A stretch of 64,000 bases of DNA from Haemaphysalis longicornis (taxonomy: Eukaryota; Arthropoda; Arachnida; Ixodida; Ixodidae). Positions 11,170-21,110 of this stretch are shown here, in pieces; position 1 is the first letter of the stretch; the number at the start of each line of letters is the position of its first letter. Both the position numbers and the translations under genes were made by a program. The notes beneath the pieces were generated by a model that searched no databases, was not told where the DNA came from, and was given only the letters and a program-made list of their open reading frames with translations. The stretch spans positions 20,477,295 through 20,541,294 of the forward strand of contig CM023448.1 in the NCBI GenBank assembly GCA_013339765.2, in the 5' to 3' direction.

Positions 11170-12537
11170 TCAACGAGCGGGATAAGGCTTCATCCGCGCA
11201 ACATGGACAACCTCAGCTCGCATAGAGGCCCGCGGGGAACGCACTGTTCCTTCAGGAATAACCTCATAATTCACGTCACTCATCCGGCGCAAGACTGTGT
11301 ATGGTCCGAAGTAGCGTCGCAGTAACTTCTCGGAGTGGCCTCGTCCACTCACACTTGTTCTCCTGGCCGGTAAGTGACTTCTCTGTGCCGGAGGTTGTTT
11401 GTACCGCCGCGCATCACGGGTTTGCTGGTGTCGAATGCGCTGACGCGCTAGCTGGCTTCTGCGCGCTGAACGATTTCCTCAGCACCATCAGTGACATTGG
11501 CGCAGCCTTCAGGAAGAAGCATGGAGTCGAGCATTGTGATGACATCGCGACCATTATACTAAGCGGAAAGGACAAAAGCGCGTAGTTTCTTGTTCCGCCG
11601 TATTGTAGGCGAACGTCGCACATGGAAGGGATGAGTCATCCCACTTACGGTGGTCTATGTCTACGTACATTGAAAGCATATCTGCAAATTGTCTTGTTTA
11701 AGCGTTCTGTAAGTCCACTAGACTGAGGGTGATACGCGGTTGTTTTACGGTGGCTGGTGCAGCTAAGCTTCAGGACATCGTCAAGCAGTTGCGCAGTGAA
11801 AGCAGTTCCTCTGTCTGTGATGACTACCGTCGGGGCACCGTGGCGAAGTACTATGTTTTCAACGAAGAACTTCGCAACCTCTGTGGCAGTGCCCCGGGAA
11901 ATAGCTTTGGTTACACAATAACGAGTCAAATAATCGGTAGCAACAATGATCCACTTGTTGCCAGACGAGGAAAGAGGAAAAGGGCCCAAAAGGTCCATCC
12001 CCACTTGTTGAAAGGGTACTTCTGGGGGATCTATGGGCTGCAGAAATCCCGCTGGCTCTGTCGGTGGCATCTTGCGCCTCTTACAGTCATGGAGGTTCTA
12101 ACATACCGCTTCACGCTCTAGGTCAGCTTCGGCCAGTAGTAGTGGAGGCGTATGCGCGCCAAAGTGCGGGAGAAGCCGAGATGACCGCAGGATGGCTCGT
12201 CGTTACCGGCTCCGAGGATCTCCTCACGGAGTGTTTTCGGAGCGACGAGTAGGTACGTTGTTTCCGTGGGACCAAACTTCTTCTTGTACAGGACGTTGTT
12301 GAGGAGACAAAACGATGTACGGTGGCGTGCAAAAGTTGGAGGTAACCGATAGGTTTGCCCTTCAAGGTAATCAATCAGGGGACTGAGCTTTGAATCATCC
12401 CGCTGTTCTTGAGCCAGAGCCATTGGGTTTATGGCACCGAGGAAGCCGCCATCATCGTCTGCATCGGTTGAGTCCTGAGCAACAGGGGCGCGTGACAAGC
12501 AGTCTGCGTCGCTGTGCTTGCGGCCCGACTTGTACAC
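11170..12537 (-). pseudogene. Gypsy pol: integrase
   Basis: The frame at 12118-12537 starts with the end of RNase H (SGRKHSDADCLSRAP) and runs into the HHCC zinc-binding domain (CGHLGFSRTLARIRLHYYWP). The catalytic core follows at 11645-12070. Its three acids are visible as GMDLLGPFP, VITDRGTAFT and SSGLTERLNKT, that is, D, D and E. The cysteine pair expected after the HHCC histidines is interrupted at the join. The last part (11170-11352) has the C-terminal block LLRRYFGPYTVLRRMSDVNYEV, with no chromodomain visible. The core residues are intact, but the polypeptide is split by frame changes near 12100 and 11640. Confidence 0.87.
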
Positions 12538-12643
12538 TATCGTGACGTCGAACTCCTGTCATCGGAGGCTCCAGCGGGCTAGACGCCCTGAGGGATCTTT
12601 CAGGTTCGCCAGCCAACAGAGGGAGTGATGATCCGTTGTCACT

Positions 12644-13700
12644 TTAAAACGTCGCCCGTATAAATATGGCCGGAATTTGGTGACCGCCCACACGACTGAC
12701 AAGCATTCTTTTTTCTGTTTTGGAGTAGTTGGCTTCGGCGCGCGAAAGAGTTCGGCTGGCGTATGCTATTACACGCTCGACACCATCTTGCCACTGTATA
12801 AGCACCGCTCCAAGGCCGATATTGCTTTCATCGGTGTGTATTTCTGTTTCTGCGCCTTCATCAAAGTGGCCTAGGGCAGGCGTGCTCTGTAACCGATTTT
12901 TGAGTTCGCCAAATGCTCGGGACTCCTCCGGGCCCCAACTGAAGGGAACGTCGTTTCTCGTCAAACGGGTTAAAGGCTCTGCTATTTTAGAAAAATTCGG
13001 CACAAAGCGCCGATAGTATGCACAGAGGCCGAAAAAGCGGCGGACAGCTCCTTTGTCAGTTGGAACGGCAAATGCGGCTACGGCAGCTGTTTTCTCTGGA
13101 TCAGGACAATGCATTCACCACTGACAACATGGCCTAAAAATTTCAGTTCCTGGTACCCGAAGTGGCATTTTTCTGGTTTGAGAGAAAGTTGCGCAGAACG
13201 AATGGCTTGCAGAACTTAACGGAGTCGCGCTAAGTGCTCTTCGAAAGTTTCAGAAAACACCACTACGTCGTCGAGATAGACAAGGCATGCCTGCCATTTG
13301 AGGCCGGATAAAACAGCGTCCATCATTCTCTGGAACGTGGCAGGAGCGGTGCACAAGCCGAATGGGAGCACTTTAAATTCGTAGAGCCCGTCTGGAGTAA
13401 TGAATGCGGGTTTTTCGCGGTCTCGTTCGTCGACCTCGATTTGCCAATATCCACTGCGTTAGTCAATCGATAAAAAAAGAATGTAGCATGGCGGAGGCGA
13501 TGTAAACAGTCGTCGATACGCGGGAGAGGGTACACATCTTTTTTGTCACCTTGTTCAGTTTCCTGTAATCCACACATAAACGGAGAGTACCGTCTTTCTT
13601 TTCTACGAGGACCACAGGTGATGCCCACAGACTAGGTGATGGTTGTATCACGTGGTGGGCGAGCATTTCTTTCACCTGCCGGCGAATAGCATCCTGTTCC
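12644..13700 (-). pseudogene. Gypsy pol: reverse transcriptase and RNase H
   Basis: The fingers and palm start with MLAHHVIQPSPSLWASPVVL and LRLCVDYRKLN (13675-13560), in two overlapping frames. The catalytic YLDD is intact at plus 13267-13278 (LVYLDDVVVFSE). A TAA lies about 60 bp further on (near 13217), followed by LSLKPEKCHFG. The thumb and connection are in the ORF at 12644-13114 (FFGLCAYYRRFVPNFSKIAEPL). RNase H begins at IHTDESNIGLGAVL, where the family reads T-D-A-S. At least two frameshifts and one stop are needed to read through, so no functional enzyme is made. Confidence 0.88.
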
Positions 13701-14666
13701 TTTGCGGAAACTCGGTAAAGGCGCTGGTGTATGGGTCGCTCCTTTTCGTTGGTTATGATACGATGTTTTTGTTATGCTCGTCTGCCGTACTTTTGATGAC
13801 GTAGCAAAGCAATCGCTGAAAGAGTCCACAATCTCCAGAAGCTGCCGCGGTTGTTGTGCTGTCAGGTTGGGGTTCACGTCAACCTTTGCCGTTCTTGAGA
13901 CATGAGTTGAGGTGGATGACCCCGCCAAACTGTGCAGCTTTGGACCGTCGCTGACTTCTTCGAAGTAGGCGACGGCTGTACGGAATGGCACATGCTGGTG
14001 TTCTGCGCTGAAATTGGTCAAGAGAATTTCGGTCCGCCCGTTAAGAAGGTCAACCAGGCCACGGGCGGCGCAAACTTGCCGAGCGAAGAGAAGCGAAACG
14101 TTTTGATCCACGATGCCACAATTTGCCGGTGCTCGCTGGCATTCAACGGCGACAAACATGCTGGTTTGAGGCGGCAGCGTCACGTTGTCTTCGCAGATGC
14201 GGAGTGCGGGTCTTGGCTGAGCCTTCTCGTCGTACCGTGTACGTGGGGAGGAAAGTGTGACGACCAGCTCCCGTAAATTTTTTATTGCGCCGTACTCGCG
14301 AAGGAAGTCCAGGACGAGTATAAGCTGCTTTGAGCATTCATGCAGCACAACGAAACAACCGGTAAAGGTCACACCACGAATTTCGATCCTCGCAGTACAC
14401 ATGCCCATGGGCACCACGAGGTGACCGCCCGCTGTATGGATTGGAGAGCCATTCCAGGGTGTTGTAACCTTCCGAAGCTTTGCTGCGAGGGAGCTATTTA
14501 TGACAGAATAATCGGCACCAGTATTGACTAGAGCGGTTACTGGGTGGTTATCGACGAAAACTGGAATATCGGCGGAAATTCTTTCGTTTTTATAAAAGTT
14601 TGTTATCTGGGTCGGGTCAGCTAAATGAGTTCGTCGCATCGATGGAGGCTCTGGACCTTGATACAC
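13632..14666 (-). pseudogene. Gypsy pol: protease and linker
   Basis: The ORF begins just downstream of gag. Near residue 50 is the aspartic protease active-site block ALVNTGADYSVI. The family catalytic triplet is D-T-G, so an aspartate-to-asparagine change (one base) has removed the catalytic acid. The second half is the linker to reverse transcriptase, and the frame ends at 13632 after shifting near 13770. The protein should cut the Gag-Pol polyprotein. With N in place of D this copy would not do so. Confidence 0.82.
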
Positions 14667-14695
14667 AGCGGACTTGCCCCCGGAGGTCGCAGGCT

Positions 14696-15985
14696 TCAGT
14701 TTCCCCGACTTTGGCTAGGGGACCTGTTCCCAGACTGGTCAGAACTGAGCGGACGGCCAGGCGAGGAGTAGCGTCGGGGTGAGGGAGACCTGGATTGGTG
14801 CACTACTCGAGGTGTTGAGGGTAGCTCGTTGACGGCCAGGTACTCCTGAATTTCCCGTGGCCGTTCCCCATAGCGCGGTCGCGGCGCATCCGGCGAAAAC
14901 CCACGGAGCCCCACTCGGCGATAAGGGCAGTGGCGGATTACATGACCGTCTTCTCCACAATGGTAGCAGAGTGGCCGGTTGTCAGAAGTGCGCCACAAGG
15001 CCGCTTTACGTTCCAGGCGCCTTGGTTCATAGCGGGTCGCAGGGTTCAAGACGCGCTGAAATGGCTGTGGGGCAGCAGTCCGAAACACAGGTGCTACAGG
15101 AGCAGGAGTGCGGGCGACATCAGAATAAGCTGCTACTGGAAGTGTCACGGGAGCTGCGGTGCACAGCACATCCGTGTAAGTTGGAAATGACGGTTCGACT
15201 TCAGATGTTGGTGGTTCCACCGCTCGGCGAAATTCTTCACGGATAACATCGGCAATGGTAGCGACGGTTGGCTGGTTGCCTCCTCCTTGTAGCAGCTGCT
15301 GTTCTTCGCGCAGAACGCTACGCACAAGTTCCCGGAGGGCTCTCATGTCGTCAAACGCTGATCCGCAAGCGGTAATGTTCACTTGACGTCCGTACTGCGT
15401 GGCGCGTTGCCGCAGGGAGCGTTCCATTGTGGACGCCTCTCGTACGAATTCGGCTACTGTCGTAGGAGGGCTTCGAGTAAGTCCAGCGAAAAGCTGTTCC
15501 TTGAAACCACGCATGAGGTGGCGCACTTTAACTGCTTCACTCATTTCGGGGTCAGCGCGCCTGAACAAGAACGACATTTCTTCCACAAACATGGCCACGC
15601 TCTCATTTGGCTTCTGACCCCGGGACTGAAGACCCTGCTCTGCCTTCTCTTTTCGCTCGTCGCTGCCGTAGGTCTCCAGCAGCCTACGCCGGAACTCGGG
15701 CCAGCTGGTCATCTTGCGCTCGTTATTTGCGAACCATATTCGAGCGGACTCTTCCAGCGAAAATTAAACGTGGTGGGGCTTGCGATTGTCGTCCCAGTCA
15801 TAAAACTCGGCTACACGATTGAAATCGTCCAGCCAATCCTCCACGTCCTCATAGGGCTCTCCGTGAAACGCCCGTGGTGTGCGTGGTATGTGTGAAAAAC
15901 CACCGGCGAGGTGGAACCACTGCACTGGGAAATTTGGCTGGCGGTGCTGCTCATGACGGCCCTTGTTCGAGTTGTAACGCCGCCG
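14696..15985 (-). pseudogene. Gypsy gag
   Basis: The Gag frame is open, without a clear ATG, from about 15985 downward. It includes PVQWFHLAGGF, RAFHGEPYEDVEDWLDDF and, after a TAA near 15766, FSLEESARIWFANNERK. From the internal methionine at 15712 it is intact for 338 codons (MTSWPEFRRRLLETYG...). Its last third has one CCHC zinc knuckle (CYHCGEDGHVIRHC) followed by a basic, Ser/Arg-rich tail. The TAA falls inside the conserved capsid-like region at HHV-stop-FSL, where a tyrosine codon would fit. The upstream ATG frame (15811-16200) differs and does not make Gag after the first residues. Gag would form the particle and bind element RNA. Confidence 0.82.
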
Positions 15986-16119
15986 AACTCGGGTTCAAGG
16001 CCTCGCAGGCGGCGGCTCACCTTGTGGACGGGTGTTGTGTCCACTCGGCTTGGTTTGAAGGCGACGGTTTCTTCGGGGTCGAAGTGCGTTGGTTGGTACC
16101 CCGCACACTCCACCAAAAA

Positions 16120-16356
16120 TGTCACGGGAAAAGTGACACAGGAAAGTTTAATGATGTAGGCGCACCGGGAGAAGCTCACTAGGCCGCGATGCTGTAGCAC
16201 TGCAAAACAGGCAGAACGCGTCTCGATCCTCTTCCTCGTCTTCCTTTAAGTCATTTCACACAGGCGCTATGACGCATTCCCAGATGGGGGGATTGTAACA
16301 GGGAGGCCGCCGTGAGACATAAACTAATGGGCTCGCACGATTACAGCACTGCGGCA
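16120..16356 (-). repeat. 5' LTR of Gypsy element
   Basis: In element orientation it starts TGCCGCAGTGCTGTAATCGT and ends TTTTCCCGTGACA. It should carry the element's promoter, but I see no clear TATA box. Confidence 0.9.
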
Positions 16357-16360
16357 ATAT

Positions 16361-17611
16361 TTACCTTTTTTTACTCTATTAAACAAATTCTCGTGATGCT
16401 GCAGTCACCCTACACCGATACGACGGTGACGCCAACCCGACGGCCGACTTCCGAGTTCGCAGGCCGCGATAACCCACTACGCTGACGACGGCACAAACAT
16501 GTAGGCCCATCAGAAGTCCGCGTAATGCAACTTGCTCGCCAACCAAATACGCGAACAAAACGGGTCGGCTGAACCGGCCGACCGACACTTCGTCGTGAAT
16601 CGCCCGTGAAACGAAAAACAGCGTCCCGAAAACAATCGTGCTGTATGAATGCGGCTCTATTCTGTTACTTTCTGTAACTTAACAAACTCTCAGATGTACA
16701 GGAGGCCCAAACAACTCACTAATAGCGCTAATACGATCCGCCCTTCGGCTTCCGACTCTTTGGCTGTGCAATCTCGGGTGTTCGCTTCCCCTGAGCTGCA
16801 AACGTAATATGCGGGTGCCACCGGCGCGCTTCTAGAAAGGATAGGCTCTGTTAAGTGCAGACGAACAGTGGCGTATATAATTATAGCGGCTAAAAGACCA
16901 TATGGGTCAACGTTTCAGCGTAAAGCATAGAACCAATGTACGGGTAGCCCTTTTCTTTCCGCGCAAAATCTCAATCGCTTCTAAAAAGCCTTATGTTCCC
17001 CAAGTAGGCTGTTGTTGGGGATCAGCTGTTGTGCGGATTCAGAGAACCCTACCGCGCAAGCATTATTTAAAAAATGGTTAGTTTACGAGCCAGTAATTCC
17101 GCACACCAGCAAGTCAAAAAGAGTTAGCGGCGCCAACTAGACAAGCATATTGGTAATTTCCCTACACCTCGCCCTATCTATCGTGGCGCAGTGACCTCCA
17201 GCGTATAGAGCACTCATGACGCGGCGGATTGAAGTCCATACAAGGTCTCATTTGTTTTTAAGTACAATAGTCTTTCTTGGGTTACCTCAACAAAGACATT
17301 TTTGTCTGTCTGTCTCTATCCATCTGTTTGCATGTCTCTCTATCTTTCTTTCTTTATGTTTCACAATGTCGCTGCCCCGCCAACGTGTAGGGAGATATTG
17401 AACAAGACATTTATATACCCACAACCATTTGTTGCAATGCTCATGCTTGTGGCAATGCTCATGCTTGTCAAAATTGTTGAGGACAAACAAAATTCTGCAG
17501 ACCTGAAAAAAAACATAAATACACGAGGGACATTTGCAATAATTCTTTATGAAGAATTACATGGATGCTTGATTGTTGCGACAGAAATTGAAATACTATG
17601 GACAGAGCAGA
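16361..17611. other. Unassigned interval
   Basis: No gene or repeat boundary is recognised. A CT-rich stretch (CTTTCTTTCTTTATG, about 17340-17360) is simple sequence. Confidence 0.35.
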
Positions 17612-17735
17612 AAAAAATTCCCCCGCACCTCCCCGAAGGGAATCGTGCAGAAATGCGAATGCATTGGGTGCACCGATGAGTGTCTTGCGAGTAATGGCGT
17701 AATTAATGACGAGAGTGTGAACGTAATCATTTATT

Positions 17736-18191
17736 AAGTGCGAATGCACTTCTTAAGCGACCCTGAACCTGCATCCACCGGCGATGTCCGCGCTCGTGCG
17801 AACGCGCAGCCTGGCCGCTGACATGGCAAATACCCACGTGGGGGATTGGCCAGGAATCTCCTCGTCTTCCTTGGCAACGGGGGGAGATGGGCGCGCGCTG
17901 CCTGGCCGCTGACATGGCACATACCCACGTGGGGGATTGGCCAAGAATCAGGCGTGAGAAGGGCTAATGCACCTGCTTAAGGGAGTACTGACACGAAATT
18001 TCAAAGCTGAGATCCGCTCTAGCAATCAAGTACAACGACAACACAAATAGGTGTCTGTGAATAAATGTATCTTTCTTTCTTTGTAGTTGTGTGTGTGCGT
18101 GTGATCTCTCTTTCGCGAACATTACCGAACCGCGCAAATTCAACTCGTGCATTCGCACTTTCACAATCTTCCCCTCGGGGAAATGCGGGGA
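17736..18191 (+). mobile_element. Palindrome-ended element, copy 2 (nested)
   Basis: It matches copy 1 (7032-7492) along its length: the AAGTGC-GAAT-GCACTT start, the internal CCCACGTGGGGGATTGG duplication, KYNDNTNRC plus stop, GTGCATTCGCACTTT (18147-18161), and the hairpin TTCCCC-TC-GGGGAA (18169-18182). It is flanked by perfect 8-bp direct repeats CATTTATT (17728-17735 and 18192-18199). Removing it and one repeat restores a continuous 3' region for the endonuclease-bearing element. Confidence 0.85.
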
Positions 18192-18204
18192 CATTTATTC
18201 ATCA

Positions 18205-18780
18205 GCACCTGTTTGTGTTATCGTTGTACCTGACGGCCACAATCACTGCCTTGTGATCGCTAAAGTGCACGGTCAAAGGGTCTTTGAGAAGTATACGCGC
18301 GTCAAAGTTTCGCGTAAAGATCAGATCAATGCAACTCCCGTGAATGGTAGTGGGTCACGTGTCAAAGCCGGCAGAGAGACAATGCATAGAGTGCCTCGTC
18401 TGCATGTACTCGACCAGCCACTCGCCACTCTTCTTGCGCACGTCAACGTTGAAGTCGCCAACCAAGACTATGGGGTCAGAGGGTTTGGAGCGCAAGCGCA
18501 AACTTTCCATAGCCGCGTCCAGCTGCGCGGCAACGGCGTCTCGAGCGAGGTTGGGCGCGAGGTACACGGTCACCACAAAGACTCCGTCTCCGGTGTAGGC
18601 AAGGGTGTACAAGCCCTTGTACGGAGACGTGTCTCGAACGTGAGACGTGGCAACGGCGTGCGATATCAATTTCCCATACACGTCAGACACGAGACTAACA
18701 CCGCAGTACTCGCCGACCTTGCCGCTTCGAGCAAACTAGTACAGCTCGCTTCAAGCGCATGCGTTCGGCATTGAGCGCGG
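18205..18780 (-). pseudogene. Apurinic-type endonuclease domain (EEP family) fragment
   Basis: The minus-strand frame from about 18735 has GKVGEYCGVSLVSDVYGKL, then VFVVTVYLAPNL, then the family hallmark IVLVGDFNVDV (about 18450-18420). After one TGA near 18350 come HGSCIDLIFTRNFDAR and, at the end, VHFSDHKAVI, the catalytic S-D-H block. The natural stop follows YNDNTNRC near 18207. This is the exonuclease-endonuclease-phosphatase fold used by LINEs and by Helentron-type rolling-circle elements to nick DNA. No reverse transcriptase follows, and the gene ends just before the element's 3' end, which argues against an ordinary LINE. N-terminal residues and any helicase are missing. Confidence 0.78.
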
Positions 18781-18985
18781 AGAGATAACACCTGCGGGCG
18801 CACGCCGACGGAGCACGACAACCCCCGACTAAGAAATGCATTCGCATTTACGACGACGACGACGACAAAGGCAGAACTACGAGGCGCGCGCTCACGTGCG
18901 CTCGCGCTGGAGGAATGCAGGCGCACGCCGCTCGATGGACGCAAGACAACCCCCGACTAATAAATGCATTCGCATTTAAAACATT

Positions 18986-19942
18986 TAGTTCGTATAGAAA
19001 GGAGCCCTCTGTAACGAATCAGCAGGGCGCAATACTCCTCGGTTGTGCGGCGAAGCCTCTACAACGTGCCCCTTTCGAGCAGACCTCCCAGTCGGTGACT
19101 CACGCTTGCAGCCGACAATTCAAACAAGCTGCGACGTGTCTGGATCGGTGGCGCCTCGCTATCGGCATGATCAAACTTCAATGGTGTGCCGACGCAACAC
19201 GCCGAGACTTGCCCGAAGGACGCGGAAGCCCCGCGTCCGCTGTGGAGATCTCCTCTGTCCCCTCTATCGGACTGAGCCTGCGTCGCCACTACCGATGCTC
19301 ACGAACTCTGGAAGGAGCGTTGTGTGTGTCTGTGCCGTTTGTGTCATATAAAGAATCTAGAGGGAACGCTTGTTTTGACCGCTGGTGCTTTGCGTTTAAA
19401 AAAGACCCCCCAAAAGCTGTAGTTCTTTCCTGTTTCACCAGTGAATCAATGATGACACTCTGCTGTAGTCCTGTACTGTAACCTCGCCCGTCGGGGCATT
19501 GTTCTTTGGTTGCGGCTGATCTCTCGCTATGAAGTTAATAAGTTACGTTTGCCTTCTGCTTCTGGTCTTCGAGGCAGCATTATTAGCTGGCCGCTTGCTT
19601 CACCACGCTATCACACGTATGTCGCAAGCGACGGAGCTCGGCATGGTAGGCCTTCCCATATGCAGCAACGGGTTGTCAGTGGTGGGATGACAACTTCGCA
19701 ACAACTGCATGGCAGCGGTCGGATGACAAGTGCGAAGCACCTGGAGCCAGCGGTGCGAGATTCCACACCACAGACATCAAGGTGTCTTGGGACTTCGCAG
19801 AATTCACGGCGGTCATTGGTGACTGCGGGACTTTTCTTCACTGAGGCTTCTGAGGATAGCTGGTTGGGCGTGTGTTTTTGTCGCGTGGGTTATTAGCGCA
19901 AAACAATTTTGGAGCAGTGGGAAAGCAGTACTATAGATCGGC
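18986..19942 (+). other. Possible LTR and leader of the second Gypsy element
   Basis: Upstream of the gag remnant at 19943, a segment starting TGTAACGAATCAGCAGGGCG (about 19010) and ending near TGTACTGTAACCTCGCCCG (about 19480) has the look of a Gypsy LTR and leader. I find no second copy in the window, so this is only a suggestion. Confidence 0.3.
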
Positions 19943-21110
19943 CATGAATTTGAGGGCGTTGAGAAAGCCGCAGTTGTTGGAGACTGCAAATAGCTGGGCT
20001 TGGATGTTTTGGAAGCGCTGAGAAAGCCCTAGCTGATACACGCCATACTCGTTGTTGGGGCTGACGATGATGAGCTGTCGGAATGCATTGATCACTGCAG
20101 GAAGACCGCGAAACGTCCGGCTGCAGATGCAGAGGCTGAGTGCCGGCGTGAGGAACGCGAGAAAAGAATGCGAGAAAAGGAGCGACAGAAGCACAAACAG
20201 GAGAGAGAGCACGAGCTCCTACTGGATCGAGAAAAGCGAAAGCATGAGCTGGCAATGAATGGTCTTGACATTGAGGCAGCTCGATCTAGGCGTGAGAGTG
20301 TCAGCAGCCGGCAGTCTGCGGCGACTGATCGACCTACGTTGGGAATGAGTGACCTAATGCGACCATACAAGGTATAAGAGGACACCGGTCTTTTTTTTGG
20401 TCAATTTCTTGCGCACGTGCGAGAGAGCCCAGTTTAGCCGAGACTCATGGCCGCAAAAGCTGCTTGCGCTGTTGCTAGGTGAGGCATCCGACGTGATGGC
20501 CCGCTTGCCAAAAGACTAGGCGGAGGACTATGAGAAAGTCAAGTCGAGCCTCCAGCGTAAGTACATGCTGTCGGTAGAGGCGTTTCGCGAGAAATTTCGA
20601 GAAGCCGAGAAAGCTAAGGGCGAGTCGTACTCAGAGTCGCCTATAAACTGAGGGCTAAGGTGGAAGAGTGGCTCAAAGAGGCAAAGGCTTTCGGAGAGCA
20701 CGACAAGGTAGTTGAGCGTTTCGGTTTGAGCAGTTTTAGCGCCGTTTACCAGAAAAACATTAGACTTTGGGTGCAAGACAGTCCAGGGGTAAATACTGTG
20801 GATCATGCAGCTCAGCCAGCCGACCAGTTCGTCGCACGTCGAGGTGCGCAGGTGCCGAAAGGCGGCCAAAAAGAGTTCAGGCCGATGCCTGATAAGTCGG
20901 GGCCGAGATCCTCAGGAAGATGGTGGAGCTAGCAAAGTCGTTTTCTCGGCTTGTGAAACAGGCCTCGAAAACTAAAAGAGTGCATACGCTGAGGAGCAGC
21001 GCAGAAAGCGTTTGAAGCGCGCAAACAGGCTGCGTGTTAGAACTGCGGCGAGACGGGGCATTTCGCAGTGATTTGCAAAAAGGGAAAACTCGTCTTTCAC
21101 GTGCTAGATC
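19943..21110 (+). pseudogene. Gypsy-family gag (second lineage), heavily decayed
   Basis: ATG 19943 opens MNLRALRKPQLLETANS, and in a shifted frame GADDDELSECIDHC follows, the N-terminal type I know from a tick Gypsy lineage. A charged coiled-coil region comes next (EREHELLLDREKRKHELAMN, about 20200-20270), then DLMRPYKV before a stop at about 20377. Further on are KLRAKVEEWLKEAKAFGEHD (about 20645-20705) and IRLWVQDSPGVNTVDHAAQ (about 20758-20815). A CCHC knuckle, C-stop-NCGETGHFAVIC, lies near 21030-21075 with an in-frame TAG at its second position. At least six disruptions are needed to read the gene. It is unrelated in sequence to the Gypsy Gag at 14696-15985. Confidence 0.75.

Larger units (their letters stand above)
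10820..16356 (-). mobile_element. Ty3/Gypsy LTR retrotransposon, nearly full length, defective
   Basis: Two LTRs of 238 and 237 bp bound a 5537-bp element read on the minus strand. The 4-bp repeat ATAT flanks it (10816-10819 and 16357-16360). The gene order is gag, protease, reverse transcriptase, RNase H, integrase, and there is no env-like ORF. The purine run AGGGGAGGGGGATA just inside the 3' LTR (plus 11058-11071) is the polypurine tract. The stretch TTTTTGGTGGAGTGTGCGGG next to the 5' LTR (plus about 16100-16119) is where the primer-binding site should lie. Stops and frameshifts in gag and pol make it inactive, but the LTRs remain closely similar, so the insertion is fairly recent compared with most elements here. 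Confidence 0.93.
17620..18977 (-). mobile_element. Palindrome-ended element carrying an endonuclease remnant
   Basis: On the minus strand its 5' end is AAATGCGAATGCATTT (18977-18962), with a second copy at 18849-18834 followed by CTTAGTCGGGGG. Its 3' end has ATGCATTCGCATTT (17665-17651), the weak hairpin TCCC-TTCG-GGGA, and GTGCGGGGG at 17620. AAAACATT follows the right end (18978-18985) and AAAAAATT precedes the left (17612-17619), a 7/8 match that could be a target duplication. The body holds an apurinic-type endonuclease gene remnant. A 456-bp relative sits at 17736-18191 inside the 3' untranslated part. Confidence 0.65.

Noticed and set aside
18850..18961. Helitron-type CTRR 3' end at CCCCGACTAA
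   Set aside because: No stable hairpin precedes it, and it lies at what appears to be the 5' side of the endonuclease-bearing element.
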